From Mansonella perstans (Eukaryota; Nematoda; Chromadorea; Rhabditida; Onchocercidae): a stretch of DNA of 64,000 nucleotides. The stretch covers positions 186,001 to 250,000 of the forward strand of contig JBAMDO010000037.1 in NCBI GenBank assembly GCA_037074765.1, written 5' to 3'. The number at the start of each line of letters is the position of its first letter. The first letter of the stretch is position 1. The notes beneath the pieces are model-generated. The model searched no databases. It worked only from the letters and a program-made list of their open reading frames with translations, and was not told where the DNA came from. Positions 1-11,841 of the stretch are shown here, piece after piece. The position numbers and the translations under genes are program-made.

Positions 1-2
1 TC

Positions 3-2396
3 GTTTGGACACCAAATCTACGACGCCTGTCATTTGCTGGAAATTATCTAAATGAAAGTTTAGCTTGCTGGTGGGATGGACTGGAACATTTGGAAGAACT
101 TGATCTTGGATGGAATGAGTTTTCATTTTTGGAAAATAATACTTTCTTCAAACTTGGTCCGACACTTAACTCCCTAAGTCTTCGGCATAATAAACGACTA
201 GTGCATGCAAGTTTTGAATCATCGACATTTTGAAGGAACTTACAGTCTAAATTTAGATAAACGAAATGGTACTAATGTTAAAGCATCACAAAAAAAACCA
301 TAATATCTGTCGTTACTGCTTAATTTCCGTACATAAATAGAATTTTGAAGATCGATGAAGATGCTTTCAAGGGACTCAGCAATCTCCATCGCTTAAATAT
401 GAGTGGAACAAGTATAACAGAATTCAATAACACCCTCAGACATCTCCCTTCGCTAAAGGTAACAATTGAGGTAGAAGCACTCCGACCCTGAACAAAATTA
501 GAAACCTTTCAAATTTATCCAAACTTTCTTTTGGTTGACGTTAGAAATTAAAAAAGTCAAAGGTTCCAAATATTAAGATAATAACTGAATGAAAATTTCT
601 AATCAAAATTAGTAACGAGATTTTCAAAATAAATCCAAACGGGTGAAATTCTTAATCAACTTTCAAATTTTTTTCAAATTCAATTAAGAAATTAAAGGTG
701 TTAGACCTGAGCAGCGGAAAATTGCAACATATCGATGAAGACGATTTGGAAACTCAAAATGAAAAACTAGAAGAACTATTATTACGCGACAATCGGTTAA
801 CAACACTATCACAAAGTGTGATAGAAAACATAAAAAATTTACGTGTATTGGACCTATCGAAAAATCAATGGTTGTGTGATGAAAATATAGAAGCAGGTAT
901 ATCTTTTTAAAACTTTAATTTCACAGAACTAGAAAACTAGTAAGTTTATTGAAATGCAATTAAAATGAACTAAAGTAAAATAACTTCGAATAAACTAAAT
1001 ACATTTTGTTGGGAATACCAAAAACGCAATGAATTAAAAGCTAGAAAACCTAGAGAAAAAATAAAATAATACTTGCTCTACTGCAGAATTATTTGTGACC
1101 TTATTGCTTAACGAATAAAAATGAATCATTCTCTAATTTCAGTTGTAGAAGAGATCGAATTGAAGTACAAAGAAGCAATTCTGCTAGACCAAGACTTCAT
1201 ATTACTGCACACGAACGAAACAAGCTGTAACCGTCCGCATAGTTTAAAGGGGCAAATTATAATGAATGTAATTAAAGATTCATTCAAGATATATAACTCA
1301 AGCGATGATGTTATCAATTCAACAACATCAGCAATTTCAACAGTGGATAACGACAAAAAACTAGAGAACATCAGTACAGACTTTCTCAACAAACTTCTAG
1401 CTGTGAGTTGAAACATACATTAATTTTTCTAGAAATTAAATGTGCTTATTATTGTTATAACAACCTAAAAACTAACTAATAAAAGCACTGATTAAACAAA
1501 AAAATAAGACATATCTCTTCAAACATACTACACTGCAATGTTGTTAGAAAGAATCACGAAAACTATTAAACACTTATATTTCCAAAAAAAGAAAAGAAAT
1601 TAATCACAACTCTGATCTGCACACTTCGGCAATATACTTCTTATGAGTTTTTCAAAAAATCTAGAAATGTAATACTCACACATAGACTTGAAATTCGCTC
1701 TAAAATAAATCTGGCATAATAAAGCCTTATTGAATCATTCCAGAAAGATGGTTTAATTGGTGATGAAAACGCAAAATTTGAGCATCAGCAAAATACATCT
1801 CAGTCTACACTTGTCCTATATCACGTGAATATGAAAACTGAATTAGCATCTGAACAAACCAAAACCAATCTTACACCGATAATTATTGCTGTTGTTACGC
1901 TGACGATCATCTCCAATGCTATCATTGTTGCTGTCATCAGACATTTAAGGGTAAGTAATCCTTTCATTTTTTTTTCACATAAATTATCAAAAGTCCGCAT
2001 ATTTAAAAGAAGAAAACTATTTTTTTCGAATTCACTTGTCAAGAGTGGCTCAGTCATTATTACATTAGTAAAAAATAGTCAATGCGATTTTAATGAAAAG
2101 CTGTAATCTAACCACATGAAAATTTTTGTAGAAACAAAAGAGTAAAGCAGAGAAACGAAACAGTTTTGAAATGTGCGGTAAAATGTAAGTATTTGTAATT
2201 TTATTAAAATCTACCTTTTAAAATCGAGGATTTTTTAGGAACTCAAGCTTTGCAAAATAAAACTCTGACTGAAGATTAAATTCCTACATCAGAAATTACT
2301 TATACAACTGCTAATAATTTTCTTCTCAGAGTAACAAGCGATCCAAAACTGAAAAATCGCTCAAAGTTGAGTGGACTAATCAAAGACAGTGCTTAA
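3..2396 (+). CDS. Leucine-rich-repeat single-pass membrane protein (5' end outside window)
   Basis: Partial gene; exons about 3-200 (or 3-210), 341-458 (or from 349), 698-896, 1143-1402, 1744-1950, 2132-2184 and 2330-2396 (TAA). From 698 on, the phases join cleanly; the first junction is uncertain. The first three exons read as tandem leucine-rich repeats (for example LEELDLGWNEFSFL, LEELLLRDNRL and LRVLDLSKN). A spacer with NET and NSS N-glycosylation sequons follows, then one hydrophobic segment (about 1875-1938, PIIIAVVTLTIISNAIIVAV), then a short Lys/Arg-rich tail ending KDSA. This is the layout of an extracellular LRR adhesion or receptor protein with its N-terminus outside. The tail has no TIR or kinase domain, so it is not an obvious Toll receptor. 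The family member cannot be named. The signal peptide, if present, lies upstream of the window. Confidence 0.8.
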
Positions 2397-2729
2397 AACG
2401 AAGCGAACTAACCGTTTGATTTGAACATCTTTGAACAGATACACCATCTGAAATGTGATATGAAAGATACTATCAAAGTCTGATTCAAAAAAGCATTTCC
2501 ACTAAAAAAAGCAAAACTTTTTCACTACAACTCAAGCATATAAAGAACGAGAACTAACGATGGACTAAAATTCAGATTCTCTATACGTTTTGATAATAGT
2601 GGCATATTTGTTGACTGCTTATTATAGTACTTAAAATTTGTTTTGTATTTGAGCTTACAGAGAAATAGAAATCAAAGCTTAACTACAAATTTCGATAATA
2701 TGAGGGAATTTCAAGGAAAACAATTTTTT
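2397..2729. other. Intergenic, convergent 3' ends
   Basis: AT-rich gap of 333 bases between the LRR gene (+) and the RhoGAP gene (-). I see no gene. It holds the 3' untranslated regions of both. A GTAAGC donor-like site at 2743-2744, just before the RhoGAP stop, leaves open that a minus-strand exon lies here. Confidence 0.6.
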
Positions 2730-4168
2730 CTAAAGATGGCTTACAGAAGGAGAATGATATTTCATTAGGATGACATCGGATGCGTTGAGTAAGAATATTC
2801 GAACAAGAGCTTGTGATACATTGAGCGTGGCCTGCAGAATTAACCCAAGTGCAGCAATACCCATCTTATTTTTATCACTGTTCTGCAGTACCATTTGAGA
2901 ATGTATGAATATGTATGCTAATAACATGTAATTTTCTTCTGGTAGCGAAATCAATTGCGCTTTCAACATATCTGCTACCAAACAACGACATGGTGACAAT
3001 GGTCCGCATGGACAATCTGAAATGAAACACGTTAATTTGAACAAATCGATTTTATAATGAAAGACTAAAAACAAAGCTGACTGCATTGTTCTATATAATT
3101 TAGAACGGATAGCAACAAAGATATAAACAAGGCACGAAGGAGATAACTGTAAGCTGAAGCGAAACATACTTGAAGCGATTTTTTCAAATATTGGTCGCTT
3201 TTCATTAGTTAAAATATGTTCCGGAAGCTGGCGCAGAAATCTCTTCAGTAATCCCGAGGCATCGTGAATATCTTCCAATTGAATAATGTTTCTCGAATTT
3301 ACTGCTTCTTCAAGCTTGTCCAAATTTGCTTTCGGCGCAGAAATCCGATGAATTCCTTCGACACACAGTCCTCAATTGGGTCTCCGCACTCATAATCCCG
3401 TAAAGCTTATTGTATTAACAGATATCAATTTTATGCTTATTAAAACTTATGAAAAAATCTTAATGACTGTGTCAGGACATTAACAGAATTAATTATAGCA
3501 ATTAAAATGCCAAACGAAGCAGAATAACAGCACCCTTCTCGTTAATACAATCGATGCATTGCCTAACAACGACCGGTAGTGGAATTCCATCATGAGAACC
3601 CATTCGTAAAACAGCCAAAGTAAGCGGTACTGCGAAAATGGCATGTTCTCCTAAATGTGAAAAATGGAACCTGCTAAACTTCTATAAGCATTCCAAACGA
3701 TAAAAATTTGGGAATAATTGCATTTTAATAACTATCACATTTTAGTAACTGCCATTTTAAAAACACCTATAAAGAAAATTTGAGACACTGCATTAAACTA
3801 AAAAAGTTTTTTTAAATATAAAAGTTTTTAAATGAGCTTAAAAATAATTAAAAATTAAAGAAATTACCTGTAAATGGAGACACAGCAGGCACTTCTTTCG
3901 TAGCATGATGTCCATTCTTATTTTTATTTTTTGCCTTTCTGCTGAATACAATCACTTTCTTAGATCGTTCTTTTGTTCTAAAAGGAAAAATGAGAAACAA
4001 ATGCTTAACTTATTCAATTCGTCCAAACCAGCAAATAAAAATGAAATTTCACATTGAATGGGATAAAATCTAATTTTCAAGTGACAAATTAATCATCAGA
4101 ATACACAAATAAAAAACGTACTCTAAAGGGTAATAATCTTCACGTTTAGCTTTGGTCCTTTTCTCCAT
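2730..4168 (-). CDS. RalBP1-like RhoGAP protein (short form)
   Basis: Exons 4122-4168 (ATG at 4168), 3868-3977, 3534-3650, 3170-3370 and 2730-3016 (TAG) total 762 bp, giving 253 aa with all phases closing. A Lys-rich N-terminus (MEKRTKAKRE) precedes a complete RhoGAP domain. Its landmarks are AVPLTLAVLRMGSHDGIPLP, VVVRQCIDCINEKG, the arginine-finger loop VEGIHRIS, LLKRFLRQLPEHIL and LISLPEENYMLLAYIFIH. The match is closest to RALBP1/RLIP76, an effector of Ral GTPases that acts as a GAP for Cdc42/Rac and works in endocytosis. The catalytic arginine is present. The vertebrate protein is about 650 aa with a coiled-coil Ral-binding region after the GAP domain; this model stops right after the GAP domain. 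Either the Ral-binding part is lost, or a donor at 2743-2744 leads to unseen exons. Family call is firm, the C-terminus is not. Confidence 0.85.
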
Positions 4169-4924
4169 ATTTCTGTGACTGTTATTTACAATAGGGATTT
4201 CCAGACCAGATTTCAACGTTCAAAAGATAGAAGTAAATGTTTCAGGTATTAAAAACTTCCTCGATAGCCTGACGACTGTTAAATCAGGTCAACATTTCAA
4301 AAGCTCTCTATCACCGAAACATGAGACGCCTGCTTAAGAAGAATACCAAAAACAAAGCACATGATAATCATTGAGCTCGCACTTACATTCTCCAACTCCA
4401 TTTTAAAAAATTATGTACAATAATTTTAAATCATTTAAAATAGTTAAGTGGAACAAATCCGTATCTGCCATGAATTAGTCACATACAACTAGTAATCAGA
4501 AATGAGGAAAAAACGAAAAAGCCGAAATATATGCAATTTTTGCATCAAAACTAGTTAATAATTTTAAAGTTTTTATTACAGTCGTCGAAATTTGCATATG
4601 AACAAACAGTAAATTGCAAAATGAACTAAATAATTATACACTACAGTGAAAATGATTATATAAAAGTTAAAGCGTAGAGTATGAAGTGTGATGACCATCC
4701 ACATACAATGAAATTTTCAACCCAACAAGTAATTTTAATAACGCATACTCGACTTACTCTACATTTTCAAAAGTGAAATTTAAAAGATTAACATTGAAAA
4801 ACCATTTCCCCAACGTATTGCACATAGCTAAAAATGTTGAAACAAGCAATTGAACTTGACAAATATAAAAATTGAAAATTATTATCCACACGATTTCATA
4901 ATAATTTTGCGGAAAACCAATCTT
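4169..4924. other. Intergenic between RalBP1-like gene and vta1
   Basis: About 750 bases of AT-rich sequence with no supported gene. Both flanking genes are on the minus strand, so it holds the vta1 3' end and the upstream region of the RhoGAP gene. A reading frame at 4850-5050 (+) is antisense to the last vta1 exon. Confidence 0.6.
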
Positions 4925-6547
4925 TCATTTCTTCAAGATTGCAAGTGCTTTCATCATACTTTCGATGGCAGTCTCGGAATCTTCATAACTCAATGCACTT
5001 ACGGCATATTTCGCATACTTCTGCGCTTCCATATAATCATCGAAGGTTAACTTGCCACTTCCACTATTCACAGACACGTCTTGTGATGATTTCTTAGCAT
5101 CGGAGATATTTAACATTCCACTAGTTTCTACTGTTGGGGCTGAATCCATAACTGTACGCGAAGGAACAGCAGGTTTTAATGGAATGTTCGGTTGAAGAGA
5201 TCCACTCGTAGATGAGTGAGACTCTTCTTTCGTTTCATCTAAAGAATATTAATTTTAGGAAAAGTTAAACTATCATTTTAAATGTTTATAAAGCAGGTGC
5301 GGAAATACGACAGATTATTACTAAATTTAGCAAAGTTTTTAAAATATGAAGTTGAGATCAAGTCTTTACAATGAAAATAAAGTATACTTTGCGAGGTCTT
5401 CATATCAAAATCTTTCAAATTATTAGTTTGACCACCACCTGATCCAGGTTTTGGGATCTCGCCATTTTTCATACAATTGTGTATGTATGTAGCCTGAAAT
5501 ATACCCATGTTATTCTTATTTAAAAAATTGAAGCACTGCTTAAACAAAACAGCATAAATCGACTAATACTATTTGATAATACAAACAACAAAATTCAGAA
5601 ATCGAACTTAAGACGTATACATTAAATGAATACTGGGTGAAGTTAAAACAATAAATGTGAAATGAGAAAAAGAAACACCTTCCATTTAGCATACTTTCTG
5701 GTTGCAATGAGATTCTCATCCAATTCTCCAAAAAGAGTTAAAACATCGATCAAATGTCCAGCCATATAAAAAGCTCTAATAACACTTCTGAAAATTGTAA
5801 ATAGAACAAATTAATACACAACAAATTTATTTGTCTTATGAACAGAACGAAATGAAACAAAAAGAAATCAAGAAACCAACAGGGTTTTTCCTTAAAGCAT
5901 TTATGATTTATGAACGTTACACTTTTTCACAACTCAGTAACTTTAAAATACATTTCTTATCAAGCAAAAAGTATTTCCATGAAAATTTGTGTAATTCTAT
6001 GCAAAATTACTTTGTAAAATTCGATTGGCGATCATTTTTGTCGGCATACTCAAACAGTTTCATCGCAAAATTCTCTATATGAGCTTGTGCTACTAGGTCT
6101 TGCGTCAGCGCTTCTTGTCCACTCAATTTCTTCTTCATCTTTAGTTATTAGACAATTAAATTACCATATTTTTGACTTAAATTCTAATAAATTAAGAATG
6201 AAAGACTTATCGAGAATTTACATCTTCCAAAGTTGAAAGCAAAGACGTAAGATACTGCAAAGCTTCTGGAGACTTCTGGTCTATATTCATTCCACTTTGT
6301 ACTGCATAAAACAGACCTGAACGGTAGATCCTTTCATTTATGAAATCCTAAAATCCTTGTAGAAGTAAAACATTATTACGTACAAATCTATATATCCTCC
6401 TAATTAAGTTTTGCTCCAACTTCTCAAAAGGATTTCAAACTTACACCAATAATGGATGATCGGATCGCGATCTGCATTTTCAGCACCTATTTTCACATAA
6501 TGTGCAATTGAACGTAAAGATTGAGGAATTTGCACCGTAGAAGCCAT
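4925..6547 (-). CDS. vta1: VTA1/LIP5, ESCRT-III and Vps4 cofactor
   Basis: Exons 6445-6547 (ATG at 6547), 6222-6316, 6011-6138, 5679-5787, 5388-5493 and 4925-5238 (TGA) total 855 bp, giving 284 aa, close to the roughly 300 aa of human LIP5. The N-terminal tandem-MIT region starts MASTVQIPQSLRSIAHYVKI and continues with ENADRDPIIHYWCLFYAVQ, IENFAMKLFEYADKNDR, KSVIRAFYMAGHLIDVLTLF and ATYIHNCMKNGE, all typical of Vta1. A Ser/Thr/Pro linker leads to the C-terminal VSL helices (YMEAQKYAKYAVSALSYED). VTA1 binds ESCRT-III tails with its MIT repeats and stimulates the Vps4 ATPase with its VSL domain at late endosomes. Every junction is in phase. It lies between golgin-84 and the RalBP1-like gene, all on one strand. 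Confidence 0.95.
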
Positions 6548-7237
6548 TATTTTAATACGTGAGCAAAACGTCGAACACGTCGAACACGAATCACTTTAAC
6601 CAATTTTATCTCCAATTCCCACTATAAATTATACAATACAGTCAATATTGCTTGATCCTTAAAATAACGCAGCCTATGAAACGCAATAACTATAAAAGCA
6701 TCAATCATCGGCGGAATTTTAGCTATGCTTACACCTCGATTCTGAATTTCAGAAAATTTATGCACTGATAATCAGTCGTTAAAGTTATCATTTTATTTTG
6801 TTGTATAAATATATAATGATCAGATGCAAAAACTGCTTCAAAAACTGTACATTCAAATAATTTTATTAATTCTTTATTTTGGCACATAAAAGTCATAAAA
6901 AAGTTGTAAAAGTCATAAAAAATTATATCTTCCAAAATAAATGGATGGAAAATCACAGTTTCTTATATAATTTTTGAACAAAGAAATAGAAAGAAAATCT
7001 ATTTGAAACATAGTTTCTACAAAAATGAGATCAAAACAGCTCAAGAAAGAAAAGGTATTTTGGAAAAATATCACAATTAATATTTCAGCACATGTCTATC
7101 GAAATGCTAATCGAAAGTCAATCTCATTAAATTAGATAAACAAAACTTTCCCTACGCACAAAGATTATTTTCGATATAAGAATAAAAACGCTTATGGATA
7201 AATTTGACAAGCGAAGCAATGAATATCGGTGACAATA
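6548..7237. other. Intergenic between vta1 and golgin-84
   Basis: About 690 bases of AT-rich sequence between two minus-strand genes. It holds the golgin-84 3' untranslated region and the vta1 upstream region. The minus-strand reading frame at 6729-6956 shows no domain or coding bias that I recognise. Confidence 0.6.
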
Positions 7238-10200
7238 TTACAGGGGATGTATTTCAGGTGTATAAGTAAACAGAACAAAGAATACCCATATATGTAGCAG
7301 TAAACAATAGATGAAGAAAAGAAAACGGAACATGGGGCTGCGTATAAATACTGCTAAACGTAACCTGAAAAAAAAGTCTGTAAGCTTCACAAGAATTGGC
7401 AAAATCAGCATAAGAAGGTTAATTTATACTCATGATTTAAATGTAAGTTAAGATAAATACATAAACTAATACATCTTAGAATATAGTAAACAGAATAACG
7501 AGTACGCATGTATGCAAAAATATACAAAATCAAGAAAAAGAGCCGAAATATGAAATTGAGTATAATGAAAAGACCAAAATTATCCTACAATTAAATTATC
7601 AATGCCGATTTATCATTGATTAAACTATCACTGTGCGTGAACTTCAAGTTGAAAATAGCCAAATAAGTTATCTTTCGGTTAAATTGCAAATGACATTAGT
7701 TAAACAAGCCCGCATAAATTATCTTTCAGTTATAAACATTTATTAAATGCTTTGAAACTTATCCGGAAGTTATTAAAATCAGTAAAATTCTTACCCAAGA
7801 CGATCAAAACTTTGCACTGTAAGTTTAGCAGTGCGAATAAGCATGTTATCCGAATGTGAAATTGTAAATAACGAGCAATTCTGATTGCTTCCACTGACAC
7901 CTGTTTCGTGCATTTCAATCCTAACTGCTTTAATCGCAGCGGCTTCAGCATTTCTGCACGCAAGCTGAAATCATGCAATTTCGAAAAAAAAGATAATTAA
8001 GCTTGAGCATTAAAAATGCGCTTCATAGATGAACTTCATAGCATTATTTCTCCTTAGCTAGTTTCCACTTTATCTAGTTAATCAAAAGGAAATAGAAACA
8101 CTATCTTGTAAATATATTTCATGAAAATCTGTTGAATGACAGGTCAAAAACAAATGGGAAGTGCTTGATTTAATTCGATTGAAGTTGAAGCATGACACTA
8201 TATTAAAATTCAGAGAAAAAAAGAAAATAACTTCAGCGCGTTCAAGTCGCAATTCGAGTGCTCGTTTTTCACTTTCAATCCTTTCGATAGTTGTTTGCTT
8301 CGAAATTAATTTTTCACTTAAAAGTGAAATTTTTTGCTCCATTTCACCAATTTCGTATCGTTTGCTTATCTTCTTTTCTTCTGTTAATTTTGTTAATTCG
8401 ATGTCCTTTTCAGCAAGTTTTCTTTCAACTGCTTCATCCTGTCTACGCATTTCCGTTTGTAAAAAATCATATTCCTAAAAAAAACTTTTATCGTCATATA
8501 GTCAAGTTAATAAGAAATAATGTTACTCCATGTATAAAGCCATGAGAGAGTTAATGATAGAATGCACTCAGCATAAGCTATCCAGGCAAGAAATCCATAC
8601 TAGTCAACTTACAAGAAATGTCCACTGCACATCAAATTTATATCAAATAAACTATTCAACAAAGCAAAGTACCAACTAGCTGAGTTCTTTCCATCTGCTC
8701 TTTGTAAAGGTTTGCCTGAGATAAATGGTGATGTATTTGCTTTAAAAGATTTTCTCTTTGTGCTCCAGAAGCTCGTTGTTCATCACGCAATCTGTTTTCC
8801 ATTTCCTCAAAAAATTAAGCTGTGAGAAACGTATCCTGCCCTCGCTTCACAAGCAGTAAAAATACTCTTCGATTGTGTTGAAAATAGTATATGAAATTTC
8901 TGAAAAACATAATTTCCAATATATCTTTCAAGAATCGGATGATCCAGAATATCTACAACTTAAAAAAATAAGCTGCAAAGTCAATATTCCGCTTATTTGG
9001 ACCGAAGAGCTAAATTATAGAATTCTAAAATCAATTCAAGAAAAAATGAAAGTCAAGACTGCAGTTACTTGTATGTCTCCTTTAAGATTATGGATGACAA
9101 ATTGCGAATGCTGAAGATCATCCTTTAACAGACCAAGTTCACACTGCAGTTCTTTCAGTTCGACATTGTCTACTACACCATCTATTCCAGTGGAAGAATT
9201 CTAGAAACATGCTTTGAAACTAGATTAAATCCTAAGTAACAAATTGTGAAACAAGACTAAAAATATAAAATTATTTTTGTTTCAATTAAATAAATGTCCT
9301 GTAGAAGATAAATGATTTAATGCAAAACTAACAATGACAGTTATGGCAATAAATTATAACAGATAATCACAATTAATCAATGATGTGTGCTTGTAAGCAC
9401 TGCTGCAACAAATGTATCAAATTCTAACCTGGATTCTGATTTAATTTGAAACGTTCTAATCTAATTTGAATTATTTTCTGAGGATCGGATAGAAACACTT
9501 TGTCTTTTGTAATTAGTGTGTACAAACTCTAATCTCCTAAGTTTTCAAATCCAAAGAAACAATACAAAATCAACTCTTTGAAAAAAATCATCTGGGTTGG
9601 AACCTCCTTCAAAGATGCCAAGAGATTTTCCTTCGCAAACAGAATCTTTTGGGCTCTTTCTTTGTACTCATCAAATTCATGTTTGTTCGCTTCTAGATTG
9701 TACTTCGCAAGTCTTATCTGCAATTTCTTTGAGTACATAAAATGACAAAATCATCAGTGCAAAATTAATCGAAGAGAATAAATTTAAAAAAAAGAACCAA
9801 AATTTGCTCACCTCTTCTGTTAAATTTTGCTCATTTATTTCCATTTTCAGAATTTTCGCCCTTAGCTCTTGCAATTCTTTTTCGTTCTCCGAATTGGCGC
9901 TATTGGTTAATTCTAACCGTTTCACATAACCTTGCTCTCTTTTTTCGAATTCTTCCCTCTCTCTGTCATACTCATGTTGAAGTTTTGTCAAACTGGATGA
10001 CTGATTATTCGCGATGTCGCTATTTGCCGCTTCTAGTTCTTTCTTCATTAACTTTACCTCTTTATTCATTTCTGCTATTTGCATATCTTTCTTGATATTG
10101 GCTTCTTCTGCTTCCTCAAATATGTCTAAATGACCACAGAGATTAAATAAACTAATGTTAAATATGTAATAAATTTTACCTGCAATCGAACAGACATCAC

Positions 10201-11841
10201 AGCTATCTGACTTTCTTTTATTTGCAAACATTTCATAGTTTCCAAATACTGTGCCTTTAAATATTCCTCAGTTGTATATGGTTCGGGTGTCGATTGCATA
10301 GCATCTGAAATTTAAATAAGCTACTCTATCACACTAGCTAATGCACTGCAGTATATTTCGAAAATAAGAAATGGTGTCTCAAATGATAAAACCGAAGAAC
10401 CTAAAACCATCTGCAGAAAAAAGAAGACGGACACAGACCGTAAAACACAACACAGATGTAAAAATAATAGTTTTAGTTTCCATGCAAATTTTATGCCCTG
10501 ATGAAGCAGAAATTACAAATATTTCTGGTGAAGACGAAATATATTAAATTCTCACTCGCAATCTGAGGATTTGAAAAACAACTCGCAACGGAAGAACAAC
10601 GGCTTGATGTCGGTTCATTTGAGTTATTTAGATAAGCGATCAATTCATCATCTTTTTTTTTGTGACGAATTCTGCCTGACACTGAATGCGCATGATCTGT
10701 CCTGCAAAATTCATAATGAAAATTTTTGCGAAATAATTCAAAATTAAAATGACTAATGACTAACTGTGACTAATGCTTTCAATAAAGATAAATGTTTGCA
10801 TTGAACGAACAAGTACGATTAATAGTGTATTTCAACTTCTACTTTTTGGAAGATTTCTTCAATAAGCACTTCGATTTCATGGTTTCTTTCACAAAGGCAC
10901 ATTCAGGCATCTTATTGTGATTTAAATTTTTTTCTTGGCTATCAATGAGAATACAAAAATACAACGGGATATATTCTAAAAGTTTTTAGCAAGTTAAGGA
11001 GACACTGATGAAGATGAAATGATGTATAGACAATACAGTAAGCGTTCCTCAAAGAACTAACAAACTCTTATATTTAGGCATACTGAAGTTTTCTACAGGA
11101 GGGCTGAGAGCTTCTCCACTTACGTCATATAAAATCTCATGCTGCAAACAGAAAAGTTGTGAAGTTATGAAGCCAATATTTGATGTGTCCATGGCTAGTA
11201 AATTCAACGAAAGTTTTGCTTAAATATCAAATAACTACTATTTCCTACACTAACATACCTTACGTGATGCTTAGTTGTTGTTTCTATAATTTCCGACTGA
11301 GGTTTTTGCGGTAATCTTGTTCCCTGCCTTTCAGTGTCTAACAAACTCATTGATGAATCACTCTTACCAATACCTTTCCGTGTATTTTTTAATGCCTGAA
11401 ATTGTAATATTTTTCAACGTGAATTTTTTGAATACTATCTTATGTTATTTACAAGCGAAATTTAGGAGAAAGCAAACTTTCCACTTAACTAGCCATTTCC
11501 AAAACATTAATTCTGTTCATGAGTAATGTTCAAAATATGCTTGATAATCATTTTTGCTTAATACTGGCAACAATTCTTCAGAAAATCTGAAGTTTTCAGA
11601 TATTAAGGAAATTATAGGTAGTTAATAATTAACGATTGCTTATCAATCATAGTTGATGTACTGAGTGTATTAGTACCCAGTTGTTGTAACATTTCATCAT
11701 TGATTCTTTACACTCTTAAAAAAAAAATAAAATTAATAGGATATTAGGAAGAAATCATACGACAGCAGCATTTTGATCAATTTGGTTGAGCAAATCTTCG
11801 GCACGACCAGCAATGTGTGATACTTTTGCAAGCCAAGACAT
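7238..11841 (-). CDS. Golgin-84 (GOLGA5-like) coiled-coil Golgi tether
   Basis: Twelve exons: 11761-11841 (ATG at 11841), 11264-11395, 11084-11141, 10556-10696, 10180-10304, 9812-10114, 9604-9717, 9069-9200, 8677-8805, 8232-8474, 7795-7964 and 7238-7364 (TAA). They total 1755 bp, giving 584 aa, with every phase closing. The N-terminus [20 protein letters not shown] is the golgin-84 signature. Next come a Ser-rich segment with a basic-acidic patch ([20 protein letters not shown]), then a long heptad-rich coiled coil including [19 protein letters not shown]. The C-terminal membrane anchor is [20 protein letters not shown], followed by [10 protein letters not shown]. The family (human 731 aa) is a tail-anchored cis-Golgi tether for intra-Golgi transport. 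This one is shorter, mostly in the low-complexity region and coiled coil. Two acceptors are TTGAG rather than TTTCAG; coiled-coil exon choices are slightly less certain. Confidence 0.93.

Noticed and set aside
3301..3420. Apparent frameshift in the RhoGAP domain, where the frame reading DYECGDPIEDC breaks into VEGIHRIS.
   Set aside because: An intron between 3534 and 3370 joins CINEKG to LCVEGIHRIS in phase, so no frameshift is needed; the DYECGDPIEDC reading lies largely in the intron.
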